DNA of 64,000 nt from Schlegelella_A sp036496385 (GCA_036496385.1 DASXLD010000070.1:62001-126000), one strand, 5' to 3'. Positions 43,437-52,582 are shown, counted from the stretch's first letter. Translations and numbers: made by a program. Notes: generated by a model not told the origin, from the letters alone.

Positions 43437-44921
43437 TCAACCGTGGGCCGCCATCGCCACCGACGCCGATGCGGCAAAGACGAGGTTGACCTCGCCGCCT
43501 TCGAGACGCCAGGCCGAGCTGCCGCCGCTGCGCATCGCGCGCTGCACCAGCGCGTTGGCCGACAGGCGGTGCCAGTCTTCGGGAACGCGCTGGCCGTTGG
43601 CGACGCCGACGACAGTGAGGCGATGGCGGATCGCGGCGTCGAGCGCCGGGCCGAGCTTGATCGCCTCGTCGATCTTGCTCAGCACCATTCCGGCGCAAGC
43701 GCCGGCCCGGTAGGCGACGAGCACGTCCTCGATCGTCTCGCCTTGCGACGCCGCGTTGACGACGAGCAGCCGCTGCACGCTGCGGTGCGAGAGCATGTCG
43801 AGCAGCTCGCGCGTGCGCGTGTCGCGTTGCGCCATGCCCGCGGTGTCGATCAGGATCATCTTCTTGGCCGTGAGCAGCTCGAGCAGGTCGTCGAGCGAGG
43901 CGCGGTCGTGCGCCGTGTGGACGGGCACGCCGAGGATGCGGCCATAGGCGCGCAGCTGCTCATGGGCGCCGACGCGATAGGCGTCGAGCGTGATCAGGCC
44001 GAGCTGGCCGGCGCCATGGCGGGCCGCGAACGCCGCCGCGATCTTGGCCGCCGTCGTCGTCTTGCCGACGCCGGTCGCGCCGATCAGGGCGAACACGCCG
44101 CCGCGGTTCTCGATCGCCTCGTCGGCGCTCGCGGCACGGAGGTTGCGCTCGAGGATCTGCGCCGCCCACTCGGTCTCGTCGCCGGCGTCGGGCTTGAAGC
44201 CTTCGGCCATCTTGCGCACCAGCATCGGCGAGAAGCCGCAGTCGAGCAGCTTCTGGGCGAGGCGCGCCTCCGCCGGCCGACGTTGCAGCTTTTCCATGAA
44301 GGCAAGTGCGCCGAAGCGTTCCTCGATCAGCTCCTTGACCGCGCGCAGCTCGCCGAGGAGCGCCTGCTCGCGCTCCACCGCAGCGCCGACCTCGGCGCGC
44401 GAAGCCGACGCGAGCACGACCGCCGGTCCGGCGTCGATGGCGGGCTCTGCGATGCCGGCGTCGACGACGATCTCGTCGAGATGCGCAGCGGGACGCGCTG
44501 CCGCCGCCGCGTTCGCCTTCGCCGCAGGCGTCGGTGGCGCAGCAACCGCTGCCGCAACCGGCGCTGCAGCCGATGTCGCTGCGGTAGCCGCTGCCGCCTC
44601 GAGCGACGCCTGGCGCCGCCGCAGCATGCGGGTGCGCACGTAGTCCTGAAACGAGAGCGTGCTCATCGAAAGCCGCTCGGCATCTTGTGCCGCGCTCGTC
44701 GCGGCGAGCGCGACGGCCGGTTCCGCCCTGGGCTCTGCCGCCGGGGCTTGCGAAATCGACATCGCCTCGAGGTGGCCGATGCTCTCCGGCGGCATCGCGA
44801 CGACCTCGACGCCACCCGCGCTCGGCTTGGTCGAGACGACGACGGCGTCGTCGCCGAGCGCCTCGCGGACGAGACGAAGGGCTTCGCGCGAGTTGCGCGC
44901 GGTGAAGCGTTTGACGTTCAA
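43437..44921 (-). CDS. flhF: Flagellar biosynthesis GTPase FlhF (494 aa)
   Basis: SRP-type GTPase that places polar flagella. The start MNVKRFTARNSREALRLVRE is the basic N-terminal region; the middle is an alanine-rich linker; the NG domain has P-loop GATGVGKTTTAAKIA near residue 280, then LITLDAYRVGAHEQL and LIDTAGMAQRD (G3), and LSKIDEA (G4). Its ATG overlaps the flhA stop (ATGA). Confidence 0.95.
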   Translation of the reverse strand: MNVKRFTARNSREALRLVREALGDDAVVVSTKPSAGGVEVVAMPPESIGHLEAMSISQAPAAEPRAEPAVALAATSAAQDAERLSMSTLSFQDYVRTRMLRRRQASLEAAAATAATSAAAPVAAAVAAPPTPAAKANAAAAARPAAHLDEIVVDAGIAEPAIDAGPAVVLASASRAEVGAAVEREQALLGELRAVKELIEERFGALAFMEKLQRRPAEARLAQKLLDCGFSPMLVRKMAEGFKPDAGDETEWAAQILERNLRAASADEAIENRGGVFALIGATGVGKTTTAAKIAAAFAARHGAGQLGLITLDAYRVGAHEQLRAYGRILGVPVHTAHDRASLDDLLELLTAKKMILIDTAGMAQRDTRTRELLDMLSHRSVQRLLVVNAASQGETIEDVLVAYRAGACAGMVLSKIDEAIKLGPALDAAIRHRLTVVGVANGQRVPEDWHRLSANALVQRAMRSGGSSAWRLEGGEVNLVFAASASVAMAAHG

Positions 44922-47002
44922 GATGCTGCTCCGATGATCGAACCGATGCGGATGGAATGCGTTTCAGGGATCTCGCTGTGCGACAGCACCTTCAGGCGCG
45001 GCGCGGCGCGCTTGAGGAGGCGCGCCATCGGCGCCCGGATGAGGTCGGGCACGAGCAGGCATGCCGGGTGGCCGAGATCCTCCTGGCGCTGCGCCGATTC
45101 GGCGGCGCTCTTGGCAAGAACGTCGGCGACGCCCGGGTCGAGCGCCGCGCCATGCGGCGAGTTGAGTGCCTGGGTGACCATCCGCTCGAGCTCGGGCTCG
45201 AGGGCGATCACCTCGAGCTCCTTGGTCGGCCCGTAGATCTGCTGGACGATCGACGGCGCGAGGTGGACACGGATCCGCCGCGCCAGCTCGGCCGGGTCGG
45301 TGACGGTGGCGGCGAACTCGGCCAGACACTCGACGATCGAGCGCATGTCGCGGATGTGCACGCCTTCCTCGAGCAGCAGCTGCAGCACCTTCTGCAGCGC
45401 GGCGATGCCGACCATCTTGGGAATCACGTCTTCCATCAGTTTGGGCGCCAGCTTGGTCACGTGCTCGACCAGCTGCTGCGTCTCGACGCGACCGAGCAGC
45501 CTGGCGGCATGGACCTGCATCAAGTGTGAGAGGTGGGTCGCGATGACGGTCGAGCAATCAACGACCGTGAACCCCGCCATCTGCGCGGCTTCGCGCTGGC
45601 GCTCCTCGATCCAGGTCGCGGGCAGGCCGAACGCCGGGTCGGTGGTCGCGGTGCCGATCAGCGGCGTCGTCGCGCCGCCGGGGTTGATCGCCAGCCACAT
45701 GCCCGGATAGGCCTCGCCCTGGCCGACGACGGCGCCGCGCAGCGTCAGCCGGTACGAGCTCGGCTTCAGCTCGAGGTTGTCGCGGATATGGACCGGCGGC
45801 GGCAGGAAGCCGACGTCCTGCGCGAACTTGCGGCGCACGCCCTTGATGCGCGCGAGCAGGTCGCCCTGGCGCGCCTTGTCGACCAGCGCGATCAGCCGGT
45901 AGCCGACCTCGAGACCGAGCGTATCGACCGGCTGCAGGTCGTCCCAGGTGGCTTCCGCGTTCGCCTCGAGCGGTGCCGGCGCCGGCTTCGGCGCGTTCCT
46001 GGCCGCGAGCTGGTGCTGGCGCAGCATCCAGGCGCCCCAGCCGAGCGCTGCGGCGATGAGCAGGAAGACGACGTGCGGCATGCCCGGGATCGAGCCGATC
46101 ACGGCAAGCACGCCGGCGACCACCGCGAGCGAGCGCGGCGAAGAGAACACCTGCCTGGTGATCTGGCTGCCGACGTCGGCGTCCTTGCCGACCCGCGAGA
46201 CGACCATCGCCGCGGCGACCGAGATCAGGAGGGCCGGGATCTGCGCGACCAGTGCGTCGCCGACCGCGAGCAGGATGTAGCTGTCGGCCGCCTGCGACGC
46301 GCTCAGGCCGTGCTGGGCGACGCCGATGACGAAGCCGCCGATGATGTTGATGAAGAGGATGAGCAGGCCCGCCATCGCGTCGCCGCGCACGTACTTCGAC
46401 GCGCCGTCCATCGAGCCGAAGAACTCGGCCTCGTCGCCGACCTCGGCGCGGCGCCGCTTGGCTTCCTTCTCGTCGATCAGGCCGGCGTTCATGTCGGCGT
46501 CGATCGCCATCTGCTTGCCCGGCATCGCGTCGAGGGTGAACCGCGCGCCGACCTCGGCGATCCGCTCGGCGCCCTTGGTGACGACGACGAAGTTGATGAC
46601 GACCAGGATCGCGAAGACGATCAGGCCGACCGCGAAGTTGCCGCCGATCAGGAAGTGGCCGAACGACTCGATCACCTTGCCCGCCGCGGCCGCGCCGGTG
46701 TGGCCGTCGAGCAGCACGATCCGCGTCGAGGCGACGTTGAGCGACAGGCGCAGCAGCGTCGTCAGCAGGATCACCGCCGGGAACGCCGCGAAGTCGAGCG
46801 GCCGGACCATGTAGGCCGCGACCATCATCACCATCAGCGCCATCGCGATGTTGAAGGTGAACAGCAGGTCGAGCACGAACGGCGCGAGCGGCAGCACCAT
46901 CATCGCGAGAATCATCACGACGACGAGCGGTGCCATCAGGGCGCGGATGGCTTTCGCGTTCGGCCCGAGCCATTGCTGCGCTTGTTGCATCAACGGATTC
47001 AT
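44918..47002 (-). CDS. flhA: Flagellar type III export protein FlhA (694 aa)
   Basis: Inner-membrane export gate component. The eight-helix N-terminal part includes ALMAPLVVVMILAMMVLPLAPFVLD, and the FHIPEP signature region VGARFTLDAMPGKQMAIDAD is present. The soluble C-terminal domain ends ETHSIRIGSIIGAAS. The ATG at 47002 (MNPLMQQAQQWLG) is chosen; the frame upstream has no family features. Length fits (E. coli FlhA 692). Confidence 0.96.
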   Translation of the reverse strand: MNPLMQQAQQWLGPNAKAIRALMAPLVVVMILAMMVLPLAPFVLDLLFTFNIAMALMVMMVAAYMVRPLDFAAFPAVILLTTLLRLSLNVASTRIVLLDGHTGAAAAGKVIESFGHFLIGGNFAVGLIVFAILVVINFVVVTKGAERIAEVGARFTLDAMPGKQMAIDADMNAGLIDEKEAKRRRAEVGDEAEFFGSMDGASKYVRGDAMAGLLILFINIIGGFVIGVAQHGLSASQAADSYILLAVGDALVAQIPALLISVAAAMVVSRVGKDADVGSQITRQVFSSPRSLAVVAGVLAVIGSIPGMPHVVFLLIAAALGWGAWMLRQHQLAARNAPKPAPAPLEANAEATWDDLQPVDTLGLEVGYRLIALVDKARQGDLLARIKGVRRKFAQDVGFLPPPVHIRDNLELKPSSYRLTLRGAVVGQGEAYPGMWLAINPGGATTPLIGTATTDPAFGLPATWIEERQREAAQMAGFTVVDCSTVIATHLSHLMQVHAARLLGRVETQQLVEHVTKLAPKLMEDVIPKMVGIAALQKVLQLLLEEGVHIRDMRSIVECLAEFAATVTDPAELARRIRVHLAPSIVQQIYGPTKELEVIALEPELERMVTQALNSPHGAALDPGVADVLAKSAAESAQRQEDLGHPACLLVPDLIRAPMARLLKRAAPRLKVLSHSEIPETHSIRIGSIIGAAS

Positions 47003-47258
47003 TTGTCGTCCTGACGGAAGTGAGGTCTGTTGTCCCTGCGGGACCGCGCCGATGCATTTGCTCTTTGTCCCGGCCGCGCGACGCACCGAACCGAACCGCC
47101 CGCCGCCGACCGAGCCTTCTTGCCGAAGCAATCCGCTCGCATCGTGTTAGGCCCTTTGCTTTGGTTACTTTCATTTGGGCCAGCAAATGAAAGTGACCGG
47201 GGGTGCCGGGCCCGGACCCGGCGGGCTCTCACGCAGTGAGCAGAAAACATCGAGGCGC
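47003..47258. other. Intergenic region between flhB and flhA
   Basis: 256 bases, unusual inside a flhB-flhA pair that is normally close. It contains the inverted repeat described separately and a GC-rich palindromic stretch (CCGGGCCCGGACCCGG, around 47207-47222). No gene is called. Confidence 0.4.
47163..47198. repeat. Imperfect inverted repeat, dispersed-repeat-like
   Basis: The 15-base arm GGTTACTTTCATTTG (47163-47177) pairs with CAAATGAAAGTGACC (47184-47198), one mismatch, six-base loop. Elements of the type CTTTC...GAAAG...TGACC are common intergenic repeats in Burkholderiales. It separates flhB from flhA and could attenuate or process the transcript. Confidence 0.6.
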
Positions 47259-48395
47259 TCATGCGAAATGAGGATCCAGCTCAACTGGAACGTCGATGAG
47301 AGGCAGCTCGCCCGGCATCGGCACCTGCCCGCGCAGCGCCGCCCGCAGCTGATAGACATACGCCAGCACCTGCGCCACCGCGGCGAACAGCGCCGCCGGG
47401 ATCTCGCGATCGATCTCTGCGTGCGCGTAGAGCGCCCGCGCCAGCACCGGCGTCTCGAGCACCGGAACGCTCGCCTCCTCGGCGAGCTCGCGGATGCGCA
47501 GCGCCAGCAAGTCGGCGCCCTTGGCGACGACGCGCGGTGCGCCCATCGTCTTGTCGTCGTACTTGAGCGCGACCGCGTAGTGGGTCGGGTTCATGACGAC
47601 GAGGTCGGCCTTCGGCACCGCGGCCATCATTCGCCGCCGGGTCATCTCGCGCATCCGCGCGCGGACCTTGCCCTTGACCTCGGCGTTGCCGTCGAGCTCC
47701 TTCTGCTCCTGCCTGAGCTCCTGGTGGCTCATCTTCATCCGCTCGGCGAAGAGGCGCTTCTGCAGCGGCACGTCGACGCCGGCGAAGGCCGCGAGCGCGA
47801 GCAGGATGAAGGCCATCCCCGCCGCCAGCAGCGCGCTGGCGGCGCCGATCGCGGCCGGCAGCGGCAGCGCCTGCACGCCGACGAGCTCGCGGACGTGGCC
47901 GGCGAGCCAGAACGCGCCGATCGCGCCGAGGACGAGTGCGAGCACGCTCGCCTTGATCGCGTCGACGACCTGCTGCCGGGAGAAGACACGGCCGAGGCCG
48001 GCGAGCGGGTCGACCGCACCCAAGCGCGGGCCGAGCGGCTTGAATGTCCAGGTCCAGCCGCCGGTCGCGAGCGCAGCGACGACCGCGAGCAGGACCATCA
48101 CGAGGCCGAACGGCAGCACCGCCCAGACCAGCGTCGTCGTCCAGCCGAGCAGCTGCGTTGCCATCGCGTCGTCGGCGAGCGCCCGGGCACCGTCGAAACG
48201 AAGCGAGCGGACGAGCGCGTCCTTCAGCCAGCCGGCAGCGCTCGGCGCCGCGGCGGCGAGCGCCGCGCCGCCGCCGGCGACGGCAGCGAAATGGCCGAGA
48301 TCGCGCGAGCGGACGACCTGGCCGTCTTCGCGTGCCTTCTCGAGCTTGCGCGCCGACGCGGGAAGATTCCTGTCCTGGGCAGAGCTTGCGGCCAT
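47259..48395 (-). CDS. flhB: Flagellar export switch protein FlhB (378 aa)
   Basis: Controls substrate switching in flagellar export. The autocleavage motif N-P-T-H is in VVMNPTHYAVALKYDD, after four membrane helices; the N-terminal signature is RNLPASARKLEKAREDGQVVRSRDL. The start MAASSAQD at 48395 and length are normal. First gene of the minus-strand flagellar export set. Confidence 0.95.
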   Translation of the reverse strand: MAASSAQDRNLPASARKLEKAREDGQVVRSRDLGHFAAVAGGGAALAAAAPSAAGWLKDALVRSLRFDGARALADDAMATQLLGWTTTLVWAVLPFGLVMVLLAVVAALATGGWTWTFKPLGPRLGAVDPLAGLGRVFSRQQVVDAIKASVLALVLGAIGAFWLAGHVRELVGVQALPLPAAIGAASALLAAGMAFILLALAAFAGVDVPLQKRLFAERMKMSHQELRQEQKELDGNAEVKGKVRARMREMTRRRMMAAVPKADLVVMNPTHYAVALKYDDKTMGAPRVVAKGADLLALRIRELAEEASVPVLETPVLARALYAHAEIDREIPAALFAAVAQVLAYVYQLRAALRGQVPMPGELPLIDVPVELDPHFA

Positions 48396-48597
48396 GCCGG
48401 AATTGTTCCGAGGCCGCTGGCAAACTTGAGCGCGATAAGGGGCTCGATTGCTGGCCTATTCGAGCGCCCGCGCCGATCGTCGGCGCAGCGTGCATCCGTC
48501 ACGGAGCGCGGTGCGTAGATGCGGGGACCCCGATGGCCGTGGCGATCCTGCCGGAGACGTCGGATCCGATCCCTTCATCCCTTCAAGGAAGATACGC

Positions 48598-49149
48598 ATG
48601 AAACCCAATCGCTTCGTCGCCGTCGCCCTCGCGGCGCTCGTCGCCGCCGTCGCCATCCCGGCGCTGGCGCAGGTCATGGTCGGCGGCGCGCCGATGTACT
48701 CGAGCAAGGACATCATCGACAACGCCGTCAACTCGAAGGACCACACGACCCTGGTCGCCGCAGTCAAGGCGGCCGGCCTCGTGCAGACGCTGAAGGGCCC
48801 GGGGCCGTTCACAGTCTTCGCGCCGACCAACGCTGCCTTCGCCGCCCTGCCCGCAGGCACGGTCGACAACTTGCTCAAGCCCGAGAACAAGGCGGCGCTG
48901 ACGAAGGTGCTGACCTACCACGTCGTCGCCGGCAAGATGGACAGCGCGGCCCTGGCCAAGGCGATCGACGCCGGCGGCGGCAAGGCGACGCTGACCGAGG
49001 TCTCGGGCGGCACCCTGACCGCGACCAGGAGCGGCAGCATGATCATGCTGAGCGACGAGTCGGGCGGCATGGCGCACGTCACGATCCCCGACGTCGTGCA
49101 GTCGAACGGCGTCATCCACGTCGTCGACAAGGTCCTGCTGCCGAAGTAG
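48598..49149 (+). CDS. Fasciclin (FAS1) domain exported protein (183 aa)
   Basis: A signal peptide (MKPNRFVAVALAALVAAVAIPALAQ) followed by a single FAS1 domain: HTTLVAAVKAAGLVQTLKGPGPFTVFAPTN is the H1 motif, TYHVVAGKMDS and NGVIHVVDKVLLPK the H2 region. FAS1 proteins mediate adhesion in many organisms; in bacteria the role is mostly unknown. It is a lone plus-strand gene between flhB and the CheY/MotB genes and has its own intrinsic terminator. Confidence 0.93.
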   Translation: MKPNRFVAVALAALVAAVAIPALAQVMVGGAPMYSSKDIIDNAVNSKDHTTLVAAVKAAGLVQTLKGPGPFTVFAPTNAAFAALPAGTVDNLLKPENKAALTKVLTYHVVAGKMDSAALAKAIDAGGGKATLTEVSGGTLTATRSGSMIMLSDESGGMAHVTIPDVVQSNGVIHVVDKVLLPK

Positions 49150-49184
49150 GGCCCGTGGCACGCGACCGCGTGCTCGTTCCCGAA

Positions 49185-49208
49185 GGGCACGCGCAGGCGT
49201 GCCCTTTT
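49185..49208 (+). terminator. Intrinsic terminator after the fasciclin gene
   Basis: A perfect 8-base stem GGGCACGC (49185-49192) / GCGTGCCC (49197-49204) with a four-base loop, followed by TTTT at 49205-49208. It ends exactly at the stop of the opposing CheY-like gene. Confidence 0.85.
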
Positions 49209-49601
49209 CTATGGCGCCGCGTTCGCGAACAGCGCCGGAGCGGCGAGGCGGAGCTTTTCCTCCAGCGTCGCGCGTGTGAAAGGCTTGACCAGGTAGGCAA
49301 TCGCTCCGGCCTGGGTGCAGCGGAGGATCTCGTCCTTCCTCGCCTCGGCAGTCACCATCAGCACCGGCAGGTGGCGCAGCCGGGTGTCGCGCTTGATGGC
49401 AGAAAGCAGCTCGAAGCCGCCCAGCAGCGGCATCTCGATATCGGTGACGACGACGTCGAACGCCTCGGCTCGCAGCCGCTCGAGCGCGCTCGCGCCGTTC
49501 GCCTCTTCGGCGATGTCGGCCTCGGCGACGCCGATCTCGCGCAGGAAGCTTCGCACGACCCGGCGCATCGTCACGAAGTCGTCGACGACGAGGCAGCGCA
49601 T
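49209..49601 (-). CDS. CheY-like single receiver-domain response regulator (130 aa)
   Basis: A stand-alone receiver domain. Asp7/Asp8 (VVDD), the phosphoacceptor Asp54 (VVTDIEMP), Thr84 (VTA) and Lys106 (LVKPF) are all present, so it should be phosphorylated by a CheA-type kinase. No output domain. It begins 6 bases after the motB stop on the same strand, so motA-motB-cheY-like are probably one operon. CheY controlling motor direction is the obvious guess, though a second CheY may be in a che cluster elsewhere. Confidence 0.9.
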   Translation of the reverse strand: MRCLVVDDFVTMRRVVRSFLREIGVAEADIAEEANGASALERLRAEAFDVVVTDIEMPLLGGFELLSAIKRDTRLRHLPVLMVTAEARKDEILRCTQAGAIAYLVKPFTRATLEEKLRLAAPALFANAAP

Positions 49602-49607
49602 CGGTGC

Positions 49608-50552
49608 TCAGCGCGGCGGCGCCGCGGCGCTGCCGGCCGGATCGCCGGGACCGGTCGAGGGGTCGCCTTCGCCCTGGCTCGGCAGCAACTTCAACAGGCG
49701 GTCCTCGGCGTCGCGGTTCATGACGATGATGCTGATTCGCCGGTTCATCGGATTCGTCGGATCCGACGCGATGAACAGATTGCTCGACGCCAGCCCCTGG
49801 ACGAGCAGCATGCGGTCCTCGGGCAGTCCGCCGGCGACGATCTCGCGCCGCGACGCGTTGGCACGATCGCTCGAGAGCTCCCAGTTGCTGTAGCCGCGCT
49901 CGCCGCCGCTGAACGGCTGCGAGTCGGTGTGGCCCTCGAGCGTGATCCGGTTCGGCACGTCGGAGAGGACGTGGCCGATCTCGCGCAGGAGCTCCCTCAT
50001 GTAGGGTTTCACGACCGCGCTGCCGCTGTCGAACATCGGCCGGTTCTGCTCGTCGACGATCTGGATCCGAAGGCCGTCGCGCGTCATGTCGAGGCGGATC
50101 TGGGACTTCATCGCGGCGAGCTTCGGGCTCGCCGCGAGCGCATCCTCGACCTTGTTCTTCAGCGCCTCGAGGCGGGCCGCCTCGGCGCGCTTCTGCTCGG
50201 CCTCGAGCGACTTGATGTTGAGGAGCTTCCTCTTGGCGGGCACGTCGCCTTCCTTGACCTGGCCGGTCGTCCGCGACAGGTCCTGGCCGCCGCCGCGGAC
50301 GACGTGCGACGAGTCGCCGGCGCCGCTGCCGCCGAGGAGCGCGACCTTGAGCGGTGCGTTGAAGAAGTCGGCGATGCCCTTCTTGTCGCCCTCGGTCGTC
50401 GAGCCGAGCAGCCACATCAGGAGGAAGAACGCCATCATCGCGGTGACGAAGTCGGCGTAGGCGATCTTCCACGCGCCGCCGTGCTTGTTGTGGCCGCTCT
50501 TCCTGACCCGCTTGATGATGATCGGCTGAAGCTTCTTCGCGTCGCCTGCCAT
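49608..50552 (-). CDS. motB: Flagellar motor stator protein MotB (314 aa)
   Basis: Proton-channel and peptidoglycan-anchor subunit. The single N-terminal helix contains the proton-binding Asp34 in AYADFVTAMMAFFLLMWLL; the plug region follows; and the C-terminal OmpA-like domain has ITLEGHTDSQPF and SDRANASRREIVAGGLPEDR. Ends in a short alanine/proline-rich tail. Gene spacing with motA is 26 bases. Confidence 0.96.
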   Translation of the reverse strand: MAGDAKKLQPIIIKRVRKSGHNKHGGAWKIAYADFVTAMMAFFLLMWLLGSTTEGDKKGIADFFNAPLKVALLGGSGAGDSSHVVRGGGQDLSRTTGQVKEGDVPAKRKLLNIKSLEAEQKRAEAARLEALKNKVEDALAASPKLAAMKSQIRLDMTRDGLRIQIVDEQNRPMFDSGSAVVKPYMRELLREIGHVLSDVPNRITLEGHTDSQPFSGGERGYSNWELSSDRANASRREIVAGGLPEDRMLLVQGLASSNLFIASDPTNPMNRRISIIVMNRDAEDRLLKLLPSQGEGDPSTGPGDPAGSAAAPPR

Positions 50553-50578
50553 CGCTCAGCTCCTTCGGCCGCCAGGCC

Positions 50579-51442
50579 CTAGGCCTTCTTGCCCTTGACG
50601 TGGCCTTCGAGCTCGGAGAACGTCGGCCGATCCTTCGAATAGAGCACCTTGCGGCCGAACTCGACCGCGACCTGCGGTGCGTAGCCCTGCATGCTCGCGA
50701 GCAGCGTCGTCTTGATGCACTGCAGCTCCTTCGAGCCCTCGTCGACCTTCTGCTCGATCAGCCCGCCGAGCGGCTCGACGACGGCGTAGGCGAGCAGGAT
50801 GCCGAGGAAGGTGCCGACGAGCGCGGCGCCGATCATGCCGCCGAGCACCGCCGGCGGCTGGCCGACCGAGCCCATCGTGTTCACGACGCCGAGCACCGCC
50901 GCGATGATCCCGAATGCGGGCAAGGCGCCGGCGAGGCGCGCGAGCGCGTTCACGGGTGCGTGCGCCTCGTGGTGGTGGGTCTCGATCTCGCTGTCCATGA
51001 GGCTTTCGATCTCGTGCGCGTTGAGGTTCCCGGAGACCATCATCCGCAGGTAGTCGGTGATGAACTCGACGACGTGGTGGTCGCTCCCGACGACGGCGTA
51101 CTTCTGGAACAGCGACGAGCCGGCCGGATCGTCGACGTCCTTCTCGATCGCCATCAGGCCTTCCTTGCGTGCCTTCTGGAGGATGTCGTAAAGGAGCGCC
51201 ATCAGCTCCATGTAGCGCGTCTTCGAGTATTTCGAGCCCTTGAGCACGCTCGGAAGCGCGGCGAGCGTCGCCTTCAGCACCTTCGGCTGGTTGTTGACCG
51301 CGAAGGCGCCGAGCGAGCCGCCGAGGATCGCCATCAGCTCGGTCGGCAACGCGTGCAGGATCACGCCGATGTTGCCGCCATGGATGATGTAGGCGCCGAA
51401 GATGCAGCCGAAGGCGACGCCGTAACCGATCAGAACGACCAT
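50579..51442 (-). CDS. motA: Flagellar motor stator protein MotA (287 aa)
   Basis: Four-helix inner-membrane stator subunit. MVVLIGYGVAFGCIFGAYIIHGG at the start, the large cytoplasmic loop with KYSKTRYMELMALLYDILQKARKEG, and PAFGIIAAVLGVVNTMG (the conserved proline helix) are typical. A near-perfect sigma-28 promoter lies just upstream on the same strand. Confidence 0.96.
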   Translation of the reverse strand: MVVLIGYGVAFGCIFGAYIIHGGNIGVILHALPTELMAILGGSLGAFAVNNQPKVLKATLAALPSVLKGSKYSKTRYMELMALLYDILQKARKEGLMAIEKDVDDPAGSSLFQKYAVVGSDHHVVEFITDYLRMMVSGNLNAHEIESLMDSEIETHHHEAHAPVNALARLAGALPAFGIIAAVLGVVNTMGSVGQPPAVLGGMIGAALVGTFLGILLAYAVVEPLGGLIEQKVDEGSKELQCIKTTLLASMQGYAPQVAVEFGRKVLYSKDRPTFSELEGHVKGKKA

Positions 51443-51496
51443 GGTGCTTCGAGGAATCCCGTCTCGGCCAGATGCCGGTGCGCCGGGCCGTGCCAG

Positions 51497-51524
51497 TTAT
51501 CGGCGGACCGGTGGGCCTCTTGAG
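51497..51524 (-). promoter_or_regulatory. Sigma-28 (FliA) promoter of motA-motB-cheY
   Basis: Read on the minus strand: -35 CTCAAGAG (51517-51524), 12-base spacer, -10 GCCGATAA (51497-51504). The -10 is the exact flagellar consensus. The -10 ends about 55 bases before the motA ATG. The strongest promoter call in the window. Confidence 0.85.
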
Positions 51525-51581
51525 TTTGCCGGGCAGGCCTCGCGCGCGGTCGCCGCAAGTGGGCCGGAATCACCGGCGAAT

Positions 51582-51607
51582 AAAAAAGCGGGTCCCGAGG
51601 GACCCGC
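51582..51607 (-). terminator. Intrinsic terminator after flhDC
   Basis: On the minus strand a 9-base stem GCGGGTCCC/GGGACCCGC (51588-51607, tight loop) is followed by TTTTTT (51582-51587). It lies after the flhC stop and before the motA promoter, so flhDC and motAB are separate transcription units. Confidence 0.85.
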
Positions 51608-51716
51608 ATTCAAAGCACAGGGTTGTGCTGGAGGAGACAAGCAAGAACATGAACGGAGAGCCCTGTCTTTCGGCGCCCCCTGGGGCGACTTGAGCGGGCT
51701 GCCGCCGGAATCGGTA

Positions 51717-52253
51717 CTAGTGCATGCGGATCGCGCCGGCCGCCTTGCCTTTGCCGGCGCGGGCCGGCGGGTTGCACAGGGCGCACTCGTAGTGTCGGGC
51801 GATCTCGTGCGGATGGGTGATGAACTGGCCACCGCACTTCGAGCACTTCGTCATGGTCAGCATGCCGTTGTCGACGAACTTGACCAGCCGCCAGGCGCGG
51901 GTGACCGACAGCAGCGGCTCCAGGCCCTGCGCCGAGGTCTCCTCGAGGTAGAGCTGGTAGCCCTTGATGACGGCGTCGATCTCGTCGAGCTCGGACGACT
52001 TGTTGAGGTACTCGTGGATGTTCAGGAACAGCGACGCGTGGATGTTTGGCTGCCAGGTCATGAACCAGTCGGTCGAGAACGGCAGCTGGCCCTTGCTCGG
52101 CGACTTGCCGGCAACTTCCTTGTAGAGGCGCAGCAGCCGCTCGTACGAAAGGTCGGTCTCCGACTCGAGCACCTGCAGGCGCGCGCCGAGGCCGATCAGC
52201 GCGACCGCGCGACTGATCTGCTTGGCTTCGGTCAGGATGCTCTTGCTGCGCAT
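51717..52253 (-). CDS. flhC: Flagellar master regulator subunit FlhC (178 aa)
   Basis: Partner of FlhD in the FlhD4C2 activator of flagellar class 2 genes. The zinc-binding cysteines C-x2-C ... C-x2-C are seen in TKCSKCGGQF and RHYECALCNPP, and the conserved DLSYERLLRLYKEVAGKSPSKGQLPFSTDWF is clear. The ATG at 52253 lies 2 bases after the flhD stop. The upstream extension of the frame is not family-like. Confidence 0.95.
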   Translation of the reverse strand: MRSKSILTEAKQISRAVALIGLGARLQVLESETDLSYERLLRLYKEVAGKSPSKGQLPFSTDWFMTWQPNIHASLFLNIHEYLNKSSELDEIDAVIKGYQLYLEETSAQGLEPLLSVTRAWRLVKFVDNGMLTMTKCSKCGGQFITHPHEIARHYECALCNPPARAGKGKAAGAIRMH

Positions 52254-52255
52254 GG

Positions 52256-52582
52256 TCAGGCCGCCTCTTGATGCCGGCCGGCGAGCAGGATCGAGGCGTG
52301 CAGGCGCGAGGTCGCGTCGTTGGCGGCGCTCTTGCCGTGGTTCAGGAGCAGGCCCCAGACCAGGTCGTCCTCGTCCATCCGGAAGCGGCACAGCAGCGTG
52401 TTGCCGGAGGCGATCTTCATCATCTGCGCCGGCGTCAGCAGGGCGATGAGAGACGCGCTCTCCTCGCTGATGCCGAGGCGGTACAGCGCCTGCTCGCGGT
52501 CGCTGCGGATGAGGCTCTGGGCGAGCATCAGGTAGGAGAGGTTCGCTTCGCGAATCTCGGTGAGGATCTGGTCTGCGTTCAT
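52256..52582 (-). CDS. flhD: Flagellar master regulator subunit FlhD (108 aa)
   Basis: The small helical partner of FlhC. The N-terminus MNADQILTEIREANLSYLMLAQSLI and the segment REQALYRLGISEESASLIALLTPAQ are characteristic. Length is close to the E. coli 116 residues. The start at 52582 is preferred. First gene of flhDC; the promoter must lie in the 250 bases between it and the divergent glycosyltransferase. Confidence 0.95.
   Translation of the reverse strand: MNADQILTEIREANLSYLMLAQSLIRSDREQALYRLGISEESASLIALLTPAQMMKIASGNTLLCRFRMDEDDLVWGLLLNHGKSAANDATSRLHASILLAGRHQEAA

Noticed and set aside
48403..48430. Possible sigma-28 promoter before flhB (CTCAAGTT on the minus strand at 48423-48430)
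   Set aside because: The -10 position reads CGGAACAA, a poor match, and would lie only about eight bases from the flhB ATG.
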